In this document: positions 49,037-60,532 of the stretch, in pieces
How the letters are laid out: each line of letters opens with the position of its first letter
How positions within the stretch are numbered: position 1 is the stretch's first letter
From: DATKQJ01 sp035534295
GTDB taxonomy: Bacteria > Chloroflexota > Dormibacteria > Dormibacterales > Dormibacteraceae
Length of the DNA stretch: 64,000 nucleotides
Assembly (NCBI GenBank): GCA_035534295.1
Contig: DATLSE010000030.1
Location: forward strand, 13,109-77,108
Reading direction: 5' to 3'
Notes under the pieces: model-generated
The model's input: only the letters and a program-made list of their open reading frames with translations
Databases searched by the model: none
Told to the model about the DNA's origin: nothing
Made by a program: the position numbers and the translations under genes

Positions 49037-49882
49037 TCAGGAGGCGGCCTTTCGGCTCCGGCGCGCACCCGTGGCGGCCGCCCGCCGGGAGGGCGGCGCC
49101 GGCGCCGCGCGCGCGGCCTCAATCGACGCCTTGAGCGCCGCCATCAGGTCGACCACGCGCGCAGCGGGCTCCTCGCCACGGACGCTCACCACCTCGTGGC
49201 CAGCCAGCTTGGCCTCGACCAGGCCCTCCACCGCGCCGCGGTATTCGTCCACCATCTGGGAGGGATCGAAGGTCTCCACGCGCAGGCTCTGGACCAGCTG
49301 CTTGGCCATCTTGAGTTCGGCCGCGGTGAACTCATCGCCGGCGGCGAAAGCGATGCCCTGGTGATCGCGGATCTCGGCCGGCCAGCGCAGGGTGCTCAGG
49401 ATCAGCCCCCCCTCCAGTGGCTGCAGCAGGGCCGGGTGTTCGCGCTCCCTGAGCGCGATCTTGGACAGGGCGACCGTGCCCGTCTCCTCCAGGGCTTTAT
49501 AGAGCAGAGAATGCGGACGCCTTCCAGGTGGTTCCGCCTCAACATAGTGGGCGGTCCGCACGTAGAGTCCCTCGGGCACGCTCTGGCGGGGTAGGAACTC
49601 GGTGATTGCAATGGTGTGCGCCGCGGGCAGGGGCAGGCGCTCTAGATCGGCATCAGAGAGAACCACGTATTCGTCAGTGGCAACCTCAAATCCCTTGACC
49701 AGGTCGGCGTACGGGACCTCGTGGTCGCCGGCCACGCACCAGCGCCGGTTCCTGATCGGGCTGGTGTGCCGAGCGCAGAGCTGGCGGAAGGGCGTGGGAT
49801 TCGACTCCGCCGCCAGATAGAGGCGAACCGGAATTGAAACCATGCCGAAGCTGATAGTGCCCTTCCACATCGACCTCGCCAT
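49037..49882 (-). CDS. ku: Ku protein for non-homologous end joining
   Basis: A 281-residue bacterial Ku homodimer subunit, which binds DNA ends and recruits the ligase LigD. The N-terminal MARSMWKGTISFGMVSIPVRLY is the family mark, then KGFEVATDEYVVLSDADLE, ALSKIALREREHPALLQP and GEEFTA-like GDEFTAAELKMAKQLV. The C-terminus is a basic Ala/Pro/Arg tail (SRRAAATGARRSRKAAS) as in many Ku proteins. No ligD is adjacent. GGAAGGGGG lies before the ATG, so translation is well supported. Location in a stress-type gene cluster fits a desiccation or dormancy DNA-repair role. Confidence 0.96.
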   Translation of the reverse strand: MARSMWKGTISFGMVSIPVRLYLAAESNPTPFRQLCARHTSPIRNRRWCVAGDHEVPYADLVKGFEVATDEYVVLSDADLERLPLPAAHTIAITEFLPRQSVPEGLYVRTAHYVEAEPPGRRPHSLLYKALEETGTVALSKIALREREHPALLQPLEGGLILSTLRWPAEIRDHQGIAFAAGDEFTAAELKMAKQLVQSLRVETFDPSQMVDEYRGAVEGLVEAKLAGHEVVSVRGEEPAARVVDLMAALKASIEAARAAPAPPSRRAAATGARRSRKAAS

Positions 49883-50053
49883 CAGCCGCCCCCTTCCAGC
49901 GCGTGCCTTAGGGCCTCGCGGTTCCGATCGGAACGCGGCTCTGGCCCCGGCCCGGATCCGTCAGCTGCACGACACCGCGGGCTGACCGTCCGCCGGGCGC
50001 GCCTCGAACCCTGCGCCCGCGGAGAGGCTCGGACGAAAAGGGCCGCCCCTTCA
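49883..50053. other. Short spacer upstream of ku
   Basis: No gene is supported; only the ku ribosome binding site is recognisable. Confidence 0.4.
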
Positions 50054-50584
50054 TCAGGGCGCCTCATCGGCATCCTCGCGGGCCCCCGTCGCAGCAGGTC
50101 GGCGCCGGCGCGGATCCCGCACCCGAGCCAAAAGCTCCGGCCGTCGGCGGCGGAGGGTGGCCAGGAGGGTGGCCCGCTTTTCGACGGTGGCGCGGTCAAG
50201 CCGATGCGCGGCATTGCGGCTGGCATCGGCCAGGCGTTGTCGGCGCCCGCGGCCGAGTTCGGGATCGAGGAGGTAGGCGCCCGCCGCCCCCAGGGCAAGC
50301 ATTATGGTGAGCCGGCGCAGCCGCCCATGGCCTTTCTCGGGCAGAAGTAGCACGACTCGTTCGCTCGCCCCACGCCGAGCATCCTTTACCGCTCCCAAGG
50401 GGCGGGCACGGAGGCCCTCGGTCCTGTCCATCACCTCACCCATCCTCCCTGCCGCCGACGTCGCGGCATCCCTAACCCGGCGGGGGGCGTCCCCGGCCGC
50501 GCGCTCGACGATCGAGAAGAAGGCGGGCTCAGCCACGCTTCGAGCCCGCTCCCAGCCTTTAGCGACCGCCGATTTGCGCCTCAT
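50054..50584 (-). CDS. Hypothetical protein with membrane-associated motif
   Basis: A 176-residue basic protein with one weakly hydrophobic segment followed by a conserved-looking motif, LTIMLALGAAGAYLLDPELGRGRRQRL (about 92-118 in parts), similar to a Leu-Asp-Pro-x-x-Gly-Arg element seen in small proteins of soil bacteria. The rest is helical and Arg-rich. It is the third gene of an operon whose members overlap by four bases. The function is unknown; a membrane-anchored stress protein is a guess. Confidence 0.65.
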   Translation of the reverse strand: MRRKSAVAKGWERARSVAEPAFFSIVERAAGDAPRRVRDAATSAAGRMGEVMDRTEGLRARPLGAVKDARRGASERVVLLLPEKGHGRLRRLTIMLALGAAGAYLLDPELGRGRRQRLADASRNAAHRLDRATVEKRATLLATLRRRRPELLARVRDPRRRRPAATGAREDADEAP

Positions 50585-51048
50585 GCCCAGAACTCGGCGA
50601 AGCGATTGAGCAGCTCACGGTAGTTCTGGACCGCCTGCCGCATGACATCGGTGTCGGGGTTCTGAGGCAGCGCGCGTCTGACCGCGTGCACCTCCTCTCG
50701 GAGTCCGTCGGCGATGCGGCCGATGAATTCCTCGACCAGCCTCTGAGCGCCGTCCACGGCCTTTTTAGGGTCGTCGATGAAATCCGCCTGAGTGGACTGA
50801 AAGCGCGCCCGGAAGCGCAGAAACTCCTCGTCACCGAGCGGCCGCACCGAGCGCACCGCCGTCGGACGTTCGTCCGCGGTCTCAGCCACCATGACCGGCT
50901 CGGTGTCCGAGGGCGCCGAAACAACAGGGGTGGGTTCGGCCGCCGGTGCTACCGCATCGGCCGCGCGCGCCTGCTCCTCGGGGTAGTCGGGAGCAGTCTG
51001 AATCGGGACCCGCTCCGCGCTTGAGTCGGGCGTCATCTGGTAGCTCAT
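50581..51048 (-). CDS. Hypothetical protein, related to its upstream neighbour
   Basis: A 155-residue protein with a disordered acidic N-terminal half (rich in Pro, Ala, Glu, Thr) and a helical C-terminal half. The segment RFRARFQSTQADFIDDPKKA, with QRLVEEFIGRIADG following, resembles QYAESWRVLEARFVDEPDAA, with DDLVMAALRDRG following, in the next gene upstream, so both share a small helical domain centred on F(I/V)D(D/E)P. ATG and stop overlap the neighbours by four bases. The function is unknown. Confidence 0.7.
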   Translation of the reverse strand: MSYQMTPDSSAERVPIQTAPDYPEEQARAADAVAPAAEPTPVVSAPSDTEPVMVAETADERPTAVRSVRPLGDEEFLRFRARFQSTQADFIDDPKKAVDGAQRLVEEFIGRIADGLREEVHAVRRALPQNPDTDVMRQAVQNYRELLNRFAEFWA

Positions 51049-51461
51049 GCCGCACGCTGGGGCATGGCGGCGGACTTACGCTCCCGCTCGCCGATCATGT
51101 CGTCCATCGCCGTCCGGAAGTGCAGCATGGCCACCCGCAGGCGCTCGGTGTTGCCCTCGCCCGGGTTGGCCTCGGCCAGCACCTGGCGGCCCTGGCGGAA
51201 CGCCTTGGGCCAGCGGGCCTCGTCGTTGCCCAGGCCCCGATCGCGAAGCGCTGCCATCACCAGGTCGTCCGCACCGCGCACGGCCGCGTCGGGCTCGTCG
51301 ACGAAACGTGCCTCCAGGACCCGCCAGGACTCCGCGTATTGGCGCCGCGCGGCGCGAGAGAGCGCGCGACCACGCCGCCGCTGGGCCACGGCCACGATCA
51401 AGGCCAGGAGCAGAACGGCGCCGATGACGATCAGCAGCGCAAGGATTTGTGAATTGTTCAC
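51045..51461 (-). CDS. Hypothetical membrane-anchored protein with F-V-D-E-P domain
   Basis: A 138-residue protein with an N-terminal membrane segment (ILALLIVIGAVLLLALIVAV, about 6-25), a basic stretch, and a cytoplasmic helical domain containing ARFVDEPDAAVRGADDLVMA, also present in the next gene. The family resembles small proteins of Actinomycetota and related soil bacteria that have no assigned function. It is the first gene of a three-gene operon; upstream on this strand is a TATAAT (51579-51574). Confidence 0.72.
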   Translation of the reverse strand: MNNSQILALLIVIGAVLLLALIVAVAQRRRGRALSRAARRQYAESWRVLEARFVDEPDAAVRGADDLVMAALRDRGLGNDEARWPKAFRQGRQVLAEANPGEGNTERLRVAMLHFRTAMDDMIGERERKSAAMPQRAA

Positions 51462-51573
51462 CGCCTACGACCTCCGCAAATAATCTGACTGCATCCCTAT
51501 CACTTTAGCCGACTCCTTCGCTGTTGTGACGGGCCATTCTCCATCGACACAGAAGAACCGGACATATGCTTAC

Positions 51574-51600
51574 ATTATAGCGGGCCTAGCAGGTTATAGT
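51574..51600. promoter_or_regulatory. Divergent promoter elements
   Basis: TATAAT on the minus strand (51579-51574) suits the operon starting at 51461, and TTATAG(T) on the plus strand (51594-51600) suits the gene at 51642. Neither has a clear -35. The plus-strand sequence GGTTCGCA after it is also found near the 46.3 kb divergent promoter. Confidence 0.4.
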
Positions 51601-51641
51601 GGTTCGCAGCTAGAAGGATTGGCTATGCGGAGGAGTCTCAT

Positions 51642-52241
51642 ATGATCTCGGACGAGGTTGCGGATGGCGAGCGCGAAGAGATCTTGCCAACGTCCCTGGG
51701 CGGCTCCTTCCGCTCTCTCCCGCCGCCAACCTCCGCACTCCCACGACCACGTCTGCGGGAGGGGGCAGGTCCTTCGTTCCAAGGGCCCGCCCTCTCCCGC
51801 CTCCACCCGGGCGAGGATCCCGACCACCGCTTGGTCTTCGCCTCGGCCCAATCCCGGGCGCTGCTCGTCCTCTTGAGCCTGGATCCGATGCGCCAACTGG
51901 GGCCGGCGCGCGCCCTCGCCCGACTGCTCGACCGCCGTCTGGCGGGCCCGTTGGCAACGGGCGGCGGGGGGGAACGTGAGGCTTGGCTCTGCCTGCTCGT
52001 CGGTCTCGATGAGGCGGCGCAGGCTGAATACGGCGAGCGGGGATTCCTCGACTGTAGTCCGGCCGACCAGCGAGCCCTGGTCCGAAGGCTGGCGCGCGGT
52101 CAGCTTCCCGCCCCCGCCTGGGCCCATCTGGGATCACGCACCGCCTGGTCCACCTGCATGCGCTCGCTCCTGGCCGCGGTCTGCGCGAGCCCGCGCTCAT
52201 GGCTGATACGCGGGGCGGATTCAAGCGGCGTCCGATCCTGA
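51642..52241 (+). CDS. Hypothetical protein, gluconate-2-dehydrogenase-subunit-3-like
   Basis: A 199-residue protein. The first 75 residues are Pro/Arg-rich; the rest resembles the small subunit 3 of membrane gluconate 2-dehydrogenase in layout (GLDEAAQAEYGERGFLDCSP, ADQRALVRRLARGQLPAPAW, TAWSTCMRSLLAAVC, about 125-188), but the usual WxEIGF ending is not visible. The start is well supported by GGAGGAG six bases before the ATG. No large dehydrogenase subunit is adjacent. The assignment is tentative; the reading frame itself is likely real. Confidence 0.6.
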   Translation: MISDEVADGEREEILPTSLGGSFRSLPPPTSALPRPRLREGAGPSFQGPALSRLHPGEDPDHRLVFASAQSRALLVLLSLDPMRQLGPARALARLLDRRLAGPLATGGGGEREAWLCLLVGLDEAAQAEYGERGFLDCSPADQRALVRRLARGQLPAPAWAHLGSRTAWSTCMRSLLAAVCASPRSWLIRGADSSGVRS

Positions 52242-52294
52242 TCCGCCACAGCCCCCGCCTGCTCGAGGCGGCCACCGATAAACTCGGCGTGCAG

Positions 52295-54454
<2,160 letters not shown>

Positions 54455-54456
54455 CC

Positions 54457-57069
54457 GTGGTCGCGCCGCGCGCAACCTACCGGCTTCAGCTCGAGCCGGA
54501 TTTCGGCTTCGACTCGGTCGCCGAACTGGCCCCGTACCTGCATGACCTCGGGGTGAGTCACGCCTACCTGTCGCCGTGCTTCGAGGCCGCTCCTGGCAGC
54601 CGCCACGGATACGACGTGGTCGACTTCACCCGCCCCAGTGAGCAGCTCGGCGGCCAGAGCGGCCAGCGACGTATGAACGCCGCCCTGAGCAAGGCGCAAT
54701 TGGGCCAGGTTGTGGACTTGGTACCCAACCACATGTCGACGCGGGAGGAGAACCGGTGGTGGCAGGAGGTGCTCCGGGACGGAGAGCGGAGTACTTTTGC
54801 GCGCTACTTCGACATCGATTGGCCGGTGGCGTTCGGCCGCGTCGTGCTCCCGCTGCTGGGCCCCAGGCCAGCCCGCGGCCCGGCTCGCCCTCGGCTTCGT
54901 CTGCTGCGCGAGGGCGCCCAGTTGAGCTTCGTTCTAGACGGTGGACCGCGATTGCCCCTGGCGACGCAGAGCTGGGCTGGCCTCCTGCGCCGGGCCTCTC
55001 GGCGCGCGGCGTCCGAATCGGGCCTGGCCGTGGCCGCCGAGCTGGCCGGTCTGGAATCGGACCCGAGCCCGCCGGCATGGCGAAGGCGCCACGCCGAAGC
55101 CCTGGTTCGGCTCCAGCGCGCGCTCACCGAGGCCGGATTGACCCGATCGCTCGACACCGAGATTGAGCAGGCCAACGGCTCACCGCGACAGCTCGCTCGA
55201 ATCCTGGGCCGGCAACACTATCGGCTCGTCTCCTGGGACTCGCCCGCCCCTACCCTCAACTACCGTCGCTTCGCTGACATCACCGGGCTCGCCGCGCTGC
55301 GGACCGAGGACCAGCAGGTTTTCGCCGCCATCCATGGCCTGGTCAGCGAGTGGGCCGAGTCGGGGCAGGCTCAGGGGCTGCGGGTCGACCATCCCGACGG
55401 CCTCACCGACCCCGCCGGATACCTGCGCCGTCTTAACGCGATGGCCCCAGGCTCCTGGATCGTGGTGGAGAAGATCCTGCAGCCAGGCGAAATGCTACCG
55501 CCCGCCTGGCCGGTGGCGGGTAGCACCGGATACGACTTCGCCGCCCTGGCCCTCGGCCTTCTGGTCGACGGATCTGGACGCGCCGGTCTCAAGTCCGCTC
55601 GGCGACGGCTCACCGGATCCCGGTCGGACTTCGCGCGGGTCGCGCACAACTCCAAGCTCTGGGTGATGCGACACAACCTGGCGAGCGAGGTCAATCGGCT
55701 GACGGTTCTGCTCGAGGCCAGCAGCGCACAGGTGGGAGCCCCGCCGATCTCACGCAGAGAGCTCGCCGACGGCCTGCGCGAGGTGCTGGCCGCGCTCGAC
55801 GTGTACCGCACCTACGCCTCGGCCACCAAAATGCGCGCCGCTGACCGTGCCACCCTGGAGCGGGCCCTGGGCACGGCGGCCAGGGCCCGTCCAGACCTCG
55901 ACCCCGAGCCGCTGGGGACGATTCGCCGGGTGCTCCTGGAGGGCGGCTCGGTGCCGCCCAGGCCGGAGTTTCTGGCTCGATTCCAACAGACATCGCCCGC
56001 GGTCATGGCCAAGGGGGTCGAGGACACGGCCTTCTACCGTCACGTCGAGCTTCTCTGTCTCAATGAGGTGGGATCGGACCCCGATCGTTACGGCACCTCG
56101 ATCGCCGAATTCGATCGGGCCTGCCGCCGGCGCGCAAGGAGCTCGCCGGCGGCCATGCTCGCCACCTCGACCCACGACACCAAGCGCTCTGAGGACGTGC
56201 GGGCTCGGCTGGCGTTGATCTCGGAGATGCCGGCCGAGTGGGAGCGTACCTGCCGGGAGTGGATGCTCATCGCCGCCCGATACGCAGCCCCCTCCGCCCC
56301 CAGCCGGCGCGACGTCTACCTCCTGCTCCAGACCCTGTTCGGGGCCTGGCCGCTTGATGCGGGTCGAGCCCTGGCGTACATCGAAAAGGCCACGCGCGAG
56401 GCGGGGCTGCGCACCAGCTGGCGCAAGGTCGATCTCGCCTACGAGCAGAGTCTGCGCGAGGTCGTCCTGGGTCTGCTCGGCGACGACGACTTCCTCTCCT
56501 CGATGACGGCCTTCGTACGCCGGCACCAGGATGCGACCTGGGTCAACTGCCTGAGCTACAAGCTCCTCTGCCTGACTGCGCCTGGGGTGCCGGACATCTA
56601 TCGCGGAACCGAGCTCTGGGACTTCAGCCTGGTCGATCCCGACAATCGCCGCCCGGTCGACTTTGACCTTCGGCACCGGCTTCTTCTTCGGTGCCGAGCA
56701 CTGGACGGCGCCACGGCCTGGGAGGAGCGCGAGAGCGGCCTACCAAAGCTCCTGCTGGTGGCGCGAGCCCTGGCTGTGCGGCGAGATCTGCCGACCGCGT
56801 TCGCCCCCGGGTCCAGCTACGCCCCGCTCAAGGTCCTCGGCCTGCGCGCCCAGCACCTCGTCGCCTATGCCCGCGGCGGGCGCGTGGTCACCCTTTGTCC
56901 CCGCCTCGTCCTGGGCCTCGAGCGGGGCTGGGCAGACACCCGCGTCCGCCTCCCCGCGGGGCACTGGCAGGATGTTTTCAGCGGCACCACCGTCGCCGGC
57001 GGCGAGCAGCCGGCGCGCGAACTGCTGGAGCGCTTTCCCGTTGGGCTCCTGGTCTCCGCCGATGCCTGA
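54457..57069 (+). CDS. treY: Malto-oligosyltrehalose synthase
   Basis: Turns the reducing-end alpha-1,4 bond of a maltodextrin into an alpha-1,1 bond, leaving a trehalosyl end. The 870-residue length matches TreY. The GH13 landmarks are ATYRLQL at the N-terminus, YLSPCFEAAPGSRHGYDV (about 31-48), VVDLVPNHMST (about 85-95), the nucleophile in GLRVDHPDGL (about 308-317), WIVVEKIL for the Glu, and VMAKGVEDTAFYR, STHDTKRSEDVRARL for the C-terminal signature. GTG at 54457 follows the treX stop directly. It overlaps treZ by eight bases. Confidence 0.96.
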   Translation: MVAPRATYRLQLEPDFGFDSVAELAPYLHDLGVSHAYLSPCFEAAPGSRHGYDVVDFTRPSEQLGGQSGQRRMNAALSKAQLGQVVDLVPNHMSTREENRWWQEVLRDGERSTFARYFDIDWPVAFGRVVLPLLGPRPARGPARPRLRLLREGAQLSFVLDGGPRLPLATQSWAGLLRRASRRAASESGLAVAAELAGLESDPSPPAWRRRHAEALVRLQRALTEAGLTRSLDTEIEQANGSPRQLARILGRQHYRLVSWDSPAPTLNYRRFADITGLAALRTEDQQVFAAIHGLVSEWAESGQAQGLRVDHPDGLTDPAGYLRRLNAMAPGSWIVVEKILQPGEMLPPAWPVAGSTGYDFAALALGLLVDGSGRAGLKSARRRLTGSRSDFARVAHNSKLWVMRHNLASEVNRLTVLLEASSAQVGAPPISRRELADGLREVLAALDVYRTYASATKMRAADRATLERALGTAARARPDLDPEPLGTIRRVLLEGGSVPPRPEFLARFQQTSPAVMAKGVEDTAFYRHVELLCLNEVGSDPDRYGTSIAEFDRACRRRARSSPAAMLATSTHDTKRSEDVRARLALISEMPAEWERTCREWMLIAARYAAPSAPSRRDVYLLLQTLFGAWPLDAGRALAYIEKATREAGLRTSWRKVDLAYEQSLREVVLGLLGDDDFLSSMTAFVRRHQDATWVNCLSYKLLCLTAPGVPDIYRGTELWDFSLVDPDNRRPVDFDLRHRLLLRCRALDGATAWEERESGLPKLLLVARALAVRRDLPTAFAPGSSYAPLKVLGLRAQHLVAYARGGRVVTLCPRLVLGLERGWADTRVRLPAGHWQDVFSGTTVAGGEQPARELLERFPVGLLVSADA

Positions 57070-58693
57070 GCGGGAGTTCAGCGTCTGGGCTCCGCGGGCG
57101 GCCAGGGTGGAACTGGAGCTCGAGGGTCGTCGCCTCGCCATGGCGGGCCCGACAAATGGGTGGCATCAGGTTGCGCTGGACTGCGCGCCCAGGGCGCGCT
57201 ACGGCTTCGTCCTCGATGGCGCCGGGCCCTTTGCCGATCCCCGCTCTCGCTCCCAGCCCGACGGCCCTCTGGGTCTGAGCCGGCTGGACCACCCGGGTGA
57301 TTTCAATTGGACCGACCAGCTCTGGGCAGGGGTGCCGCTCGAGGACCTGCTGGTCTACGAGCTCCATATCGGCACCTTCAGTGCCGCGGGCACTTTTGAA
57401 GGCGCCATCCCCCACCTCGATCACCTCGTCGACCTGGGGGTGACGGCGATTGAGATCATGCCGGTGGCCGCGTTTGCCGGTGCGCGGGGATGGGGCTATG
57501 ACGGCGTCAACCTGTTCGCTCCCCATCCCCATTACGGTGGCCCTAGCGGCCTGCGTGAGCTGGTAGACGCCTGTCACGCTCGGGGTCTGGGAGTGATCCT
57601 CGACGTTGTTTACAACCACGTCGGTCCGGAGGGGAACCACCTACCGCGCTTCGGACCCTATATGCACGAGGGCGACCCGACGGTGTGGGGGCCGGGCTTC
57701 AACCTCGATGGCCCTGACAGCGGTCCAGTCCGTCAGTTCGTCCTCGACAACGCCTCCATGTGGATCACCGACTACCACCTGGACGGCCTCCGGTTGGACG
57801 CCGTCCACGCCATCCGCGACGACTCCAGGGTCAACATCCTGCAGGAGCTGGCGAGTACGGTCCGCGGGCTTGAGGCGACCGCAGGCAGGCCCCTGCACCT
57901 GATCGCCGAATCCGATCTCAACGACGCCCGTTTAGTTCGGGACCCAGCCCGGGGTGGATTCGGTCTCGACGCCCAGTGGAGCGACGATTTCCATCACAGC
58001 CTCCACGCCCTGCTCACCGGGGAGCGCGATGGCTATTACGCCGACTTCGGCCGCCCTGAGCAGCTGCTCAAGGCGCTCAACTCACCCTTCGTCTACGACG
58101 GGGTGATGAGTCCGTCCCGCGGCCGCCGGCACGGCTTCCCGGTCGGGGACGTCGCAGACCCTCGCTTTATCATCTACACGCAGAATCACGACCAGGTCGG
58201 CAATCGCGCCCGCGGCGACCGGCTGTGTCACCTGGTGAGCGCGGACGCGGTCCGCTGGGCGGCGGCAGCCATGCTGTTGACCCGTTTCACCCCCCTCATC
58301 TTCATGGGCGAGGAATGGGGCGCCTCCACCCCCTTCTGCTTCTTCTCCGATCACCAGGACCCCCAGATCGCGGGCGCAACCAGCCAGGGACGCAAGCGCG
58401 AGTTCGCCGCCTTCGGCTGGGATCCTGACTCCATCCCCGACCCCCAGGACCGGCGGACTTTCGCCGCCTCCAAGCTCGACTGGTCCGAGCTCGAGCGCGC
58501 CCCCCACCATGAGACGCTTGAGTTCTATCGCCGCCTGATCCGGGAGCGGCGTGACTCGGGTCCCGTCATCAGCAACGCCACCTTGGAGCAGGGCACGATT
58601 GGCTGGCGACGCCGCGGGCTCTCAGTGGAGCTTGACCTGGGGTCGCTCCAGCTTCGACTGTCCACCCCGAGTCGAGGCCCAAGCCGTCCATAA
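57062..58693 (+). CDS. treZ: Malto-oligosyltrehalose trehalohydrolase
   Basis: Releases free trehalose from the TreY product. The 543-residue protein has an N-terminal domain (EFSVWAPRAARVELEL) and a GH13 barrel: VYELHIGTFSAAGTF (about 98-112), GVTAIEIMPVAAF, VILDVVYNHVGPEGN (about 179-193), the nucleophile in DGLRLDAVHAI (about 240-250), the Glu in HLIAESDLND and the third Asp in YTQNHDQVGNRARG. The ATG at 57062 overlaps the end of treY, so the three trehalose genes are translated together. With otsAB at the other end of the window, the organism has two independent trehalose routes. Confidence 0.96.
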   Translation: MPEREFSVWAPRAARVELELEGRRLAMAGPTNGWHQVALDCAPRARYGFVLDGAGPFADPRSRSQPDGPLGLSRLDHPGDFNWTDQLWAGVPLEDLLVYELHIGTFSAAGTFEGAIPHLDHLVDLGVTAIEIMPVAAFAGARGWGYDGVNLFAPHPHYGGPSGLRELVDACHARGLGVILDVVYNHVGPEGNHLPRFGPYMHEGDPTVWGPGFNLDGPDSGPVRQFVLDNASMWITDYHLDGLRLDAVHAIRDDSRVNILQELASTVRGLEATAGRPLHLIAESDLNDARLVRDPARGGFGLDAQWSDDFHHSLHALLTGERDGYYADFGRPEQLLKALNSPFVYDGVMSPSRGRRHGFPVGDVADPRFIIYTQNHDQVGNRARGDRLCHLVSADAVRWAAAAMLLTRFTPLIFMGEEWGASTPFCFFSDHQDPQIAGATSQGRKREFAAFGWDPDSIPDPQDRRTFAASKLDWSELERAPHHETLEFYRRLIRERRDSGPVISNATLEQGTIGWRRRGLSVELDLGSLQLRLSTPSRGPSRP

Positions 58694-58741
58694 ACTGCCC
58701 CTAACGGGGGCGGCCCAGGCACCAGCGTAAGGTACGATTTA

Positions 58742-60532
58742 GTGCCAGGGCGACTATCACTACTGGTGGCGTTGGCAGGATCACGGCCTCCGGCCACCTC
58801 AGCTGAGGACTTTCAAACGAGACTCTACGACGACGGCACTCGCGGGGACCGGCTGGAGGTGATCCTCGGCGCCGGGGGCGGCATTGACCACGCGGTCACC
58901 CTTCTGTCCCAGGCGATGCAGCGCCTGCCTCAGGCCCTGGCCTTGTACGACGGGAGGGACGACGAGTTCCGGGTCCTCTACATGAATCCGGCCGCTGATC
59001 GCTTGCTTCCGCACCCTTTCAGCCAGGTTAAGGGCATGCCCCTCGCGGTCGCATTCCCGGGCGCATTCCCCTCCGCCGTCGCGGCCTTCCACGACGCACG
59101 GGAGAGCGGCGAGCCCCAGACGATTGCCGAGGTGCCCGCGCTGAGCGCCGGCGCCCAGAGGCAGGGCAGTTTCAATTGGGACGTGCGACCGATCCTGGAC
59201 GACTCTGGAAGCGTGGAGCTGATACTGGCCACCGCCACCGACGTATCTAGTCTGGTGGAGGCCCGCAATCGGCTCCTGGACGCCGCCGATCTGGGCTTGC
59301 GCACCCTGCTGGAGGTCTCGCGCCACGCCGAGCACCACTCCGACATCGGTGACTTCTTCGCCGGCGTCAGCGCCTCAGTCGGGGACCTGCTGGGGGCCCA
59401 TAGAGTCGGATTTGCCCGCCATGACCCAGACTCCGGGACGGTCGAGGTTGAGGGCGGGGCTCTGGCCTGGCTCGACTCCCTGCCGCACTCGATGCCCTGC
59501 CGGGAGGGAGACCTCACTCACCGCCTCGTTTTCGACGATCTGGTGCTCCGGGTGGACCTGCGCCGACAGGGATCAGGTTCCCTCGACTCCTCCCTGCGCC
59601 AGCTTGAGGAGGCCGGGGTCAGCTCGGTCATGATCATCGGTTGGCAGGGCGGGGATGAGCGCCTCGGTCTGGTCATCGCGCTCGATTCGGAGCGAGAGGA
59701 CGGCTTCAGCCAGGAGGACGTGCTGGTTCTGCGCATGGCTGCGCGCGCGGCCGGGCTCGCCTATCAGCGCCGGCGAGCCGAGGCCCAGGTGGGCGAGCAC
59801 GCGCGCCAGGTCGAGCAGCTTGGCGCTGCGCGCGGTGATTTCCTGCGCATGGCGGCCCACGAATTGCGCGGGCCCGTAGCTGTCCTCCGCGGCTACTTCT
59901 CCATGCTCGAGCAGGGCCGGCTCAGCGCTGATGGATTCATCCAGTTCCTGCCCCTTTTGGACCGCAAGCTGGTCGAGATGGAGGCGATGTTGGAGAAGAT
60001 GCTGGAGTCGGCCCGGCTGGAGGACAGCCGGCTCGACCTGCGCCTGTCCGAGACCGTCCTCTCCGACGTCGTGCGCTCTGGCGTGGACGCGGCCGCCGGC
60101 GCGCGAAGACCCGGACAGGTGCTCGAGCTGGATCTGGTCGGGGGTGAGGTCATCGTGCGCCTGGACCCATACCGCGTACGCCTGATCGTCTCCAACCTGC
60201 TCGACAACGCGTTCAAGTACGCCCCTGACGACTCTCCGGTCGGCTGCTCGATCGAGGCCGGGCCGGACGAATTCCGGGTTCGCATCCGCGATCGCGGGCC
60301 GGGCGTACCGGAGGATTCGAGATCGCGACTGTTCCGCCGCTTCGAGCGCCTCCAGGCGACCGCTGCAAATGTCCCGGGCACCGGCCTCGGGCTCTGGCTG
60401 TCGCGCGAGATAGCCCGCAAGCACGGAGGCGATCTGACCCTGGACGAATCAAGCCCGGAGGGCAGCACGTTCACCCTCCACCTGCCGCGAAGCCTGGCTT
60501 CGCGCCCCGAGCTCAGGGCAGAATCAGACTGA
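58742..60532 (+). CDS. PAS/GAF sensor histidine kinase
   Basis: A 596-residue soluble kinase. It has a PAS-like domain (QALALYDGRDDEFRVLYMNPAADRLL in parts, about 64-89), a GAF-like domain (about 190-330), and a HisKA/HATPase core: phospho-His in FLRMAAHELRGPVAVLRGYF (about 367-386), N box VSNLLDNAFKYAPDD, G1 IRDRGPGVPEDS and G2 GTGLGLWLSREIARKHGG. No membrane segment is visible, so it senses something in the cytoplasm. The GTG start is not certain: TACGAT lies only three bases before it. Receiver and HspR-like genes follow on the other strand; the response regulator may be its partner. Confidence 0.9.
   Translation: MPGRLSLLVALAGSRPPATSAEDFQTRLYDDGTRGDRLEVILGAGGGIDHAVTLLSQAMQRLPQALALYDGRDDEFRVLYMNPAADRLLPHPFSQVKGMPLAVAFPGAFPSAVAAFHDARESGEPQTIAEVPALSAGAQRQGSFNWDVRPILDDSGSVELILATATDVSSLVEARNRLLDAADLGLRTLLEVSRHAEHHSDIGDFFAGVSASVGDLLGAHRVGFARHDPDSGTVEVEGGALAWLDSLPHSMPCREGDLTHRLVFDDLVLRVDLRRQGSGSLDSSLRQLEEAGVSSVMIIGWQGGDERLGLVIALDSEREDGFSQEDVLVLRMAARAAGLAYQRRRAEAQVGEHARQVEQLGAARGDFLRMAAHELRGPVAVLRGYFSMLEQGRLSADGFIQFLPLLDRKLVEMEAMLEKMLESARLEDSRLDLRLSETVLSDVVRSGVDAAAGARRPGQVLELDLVGGEVIVRLDPYRVRLIVSNLLDNAFKYAPDDSPVGCSIEAGPDEFRVRIRDRGPGVPEDSRSRLFRRFERLQATAANVPGTGLGLWLSREIARKHGGDLTLDESSPEGSTFTLHLPRSLASRPELRAESD

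Noticed and set aside
58694..58741. GCCCC/GGGGC hairpin between treZ and the kinase gene as terminator
   Set aside because: Short stem and no T run; too weak to call.
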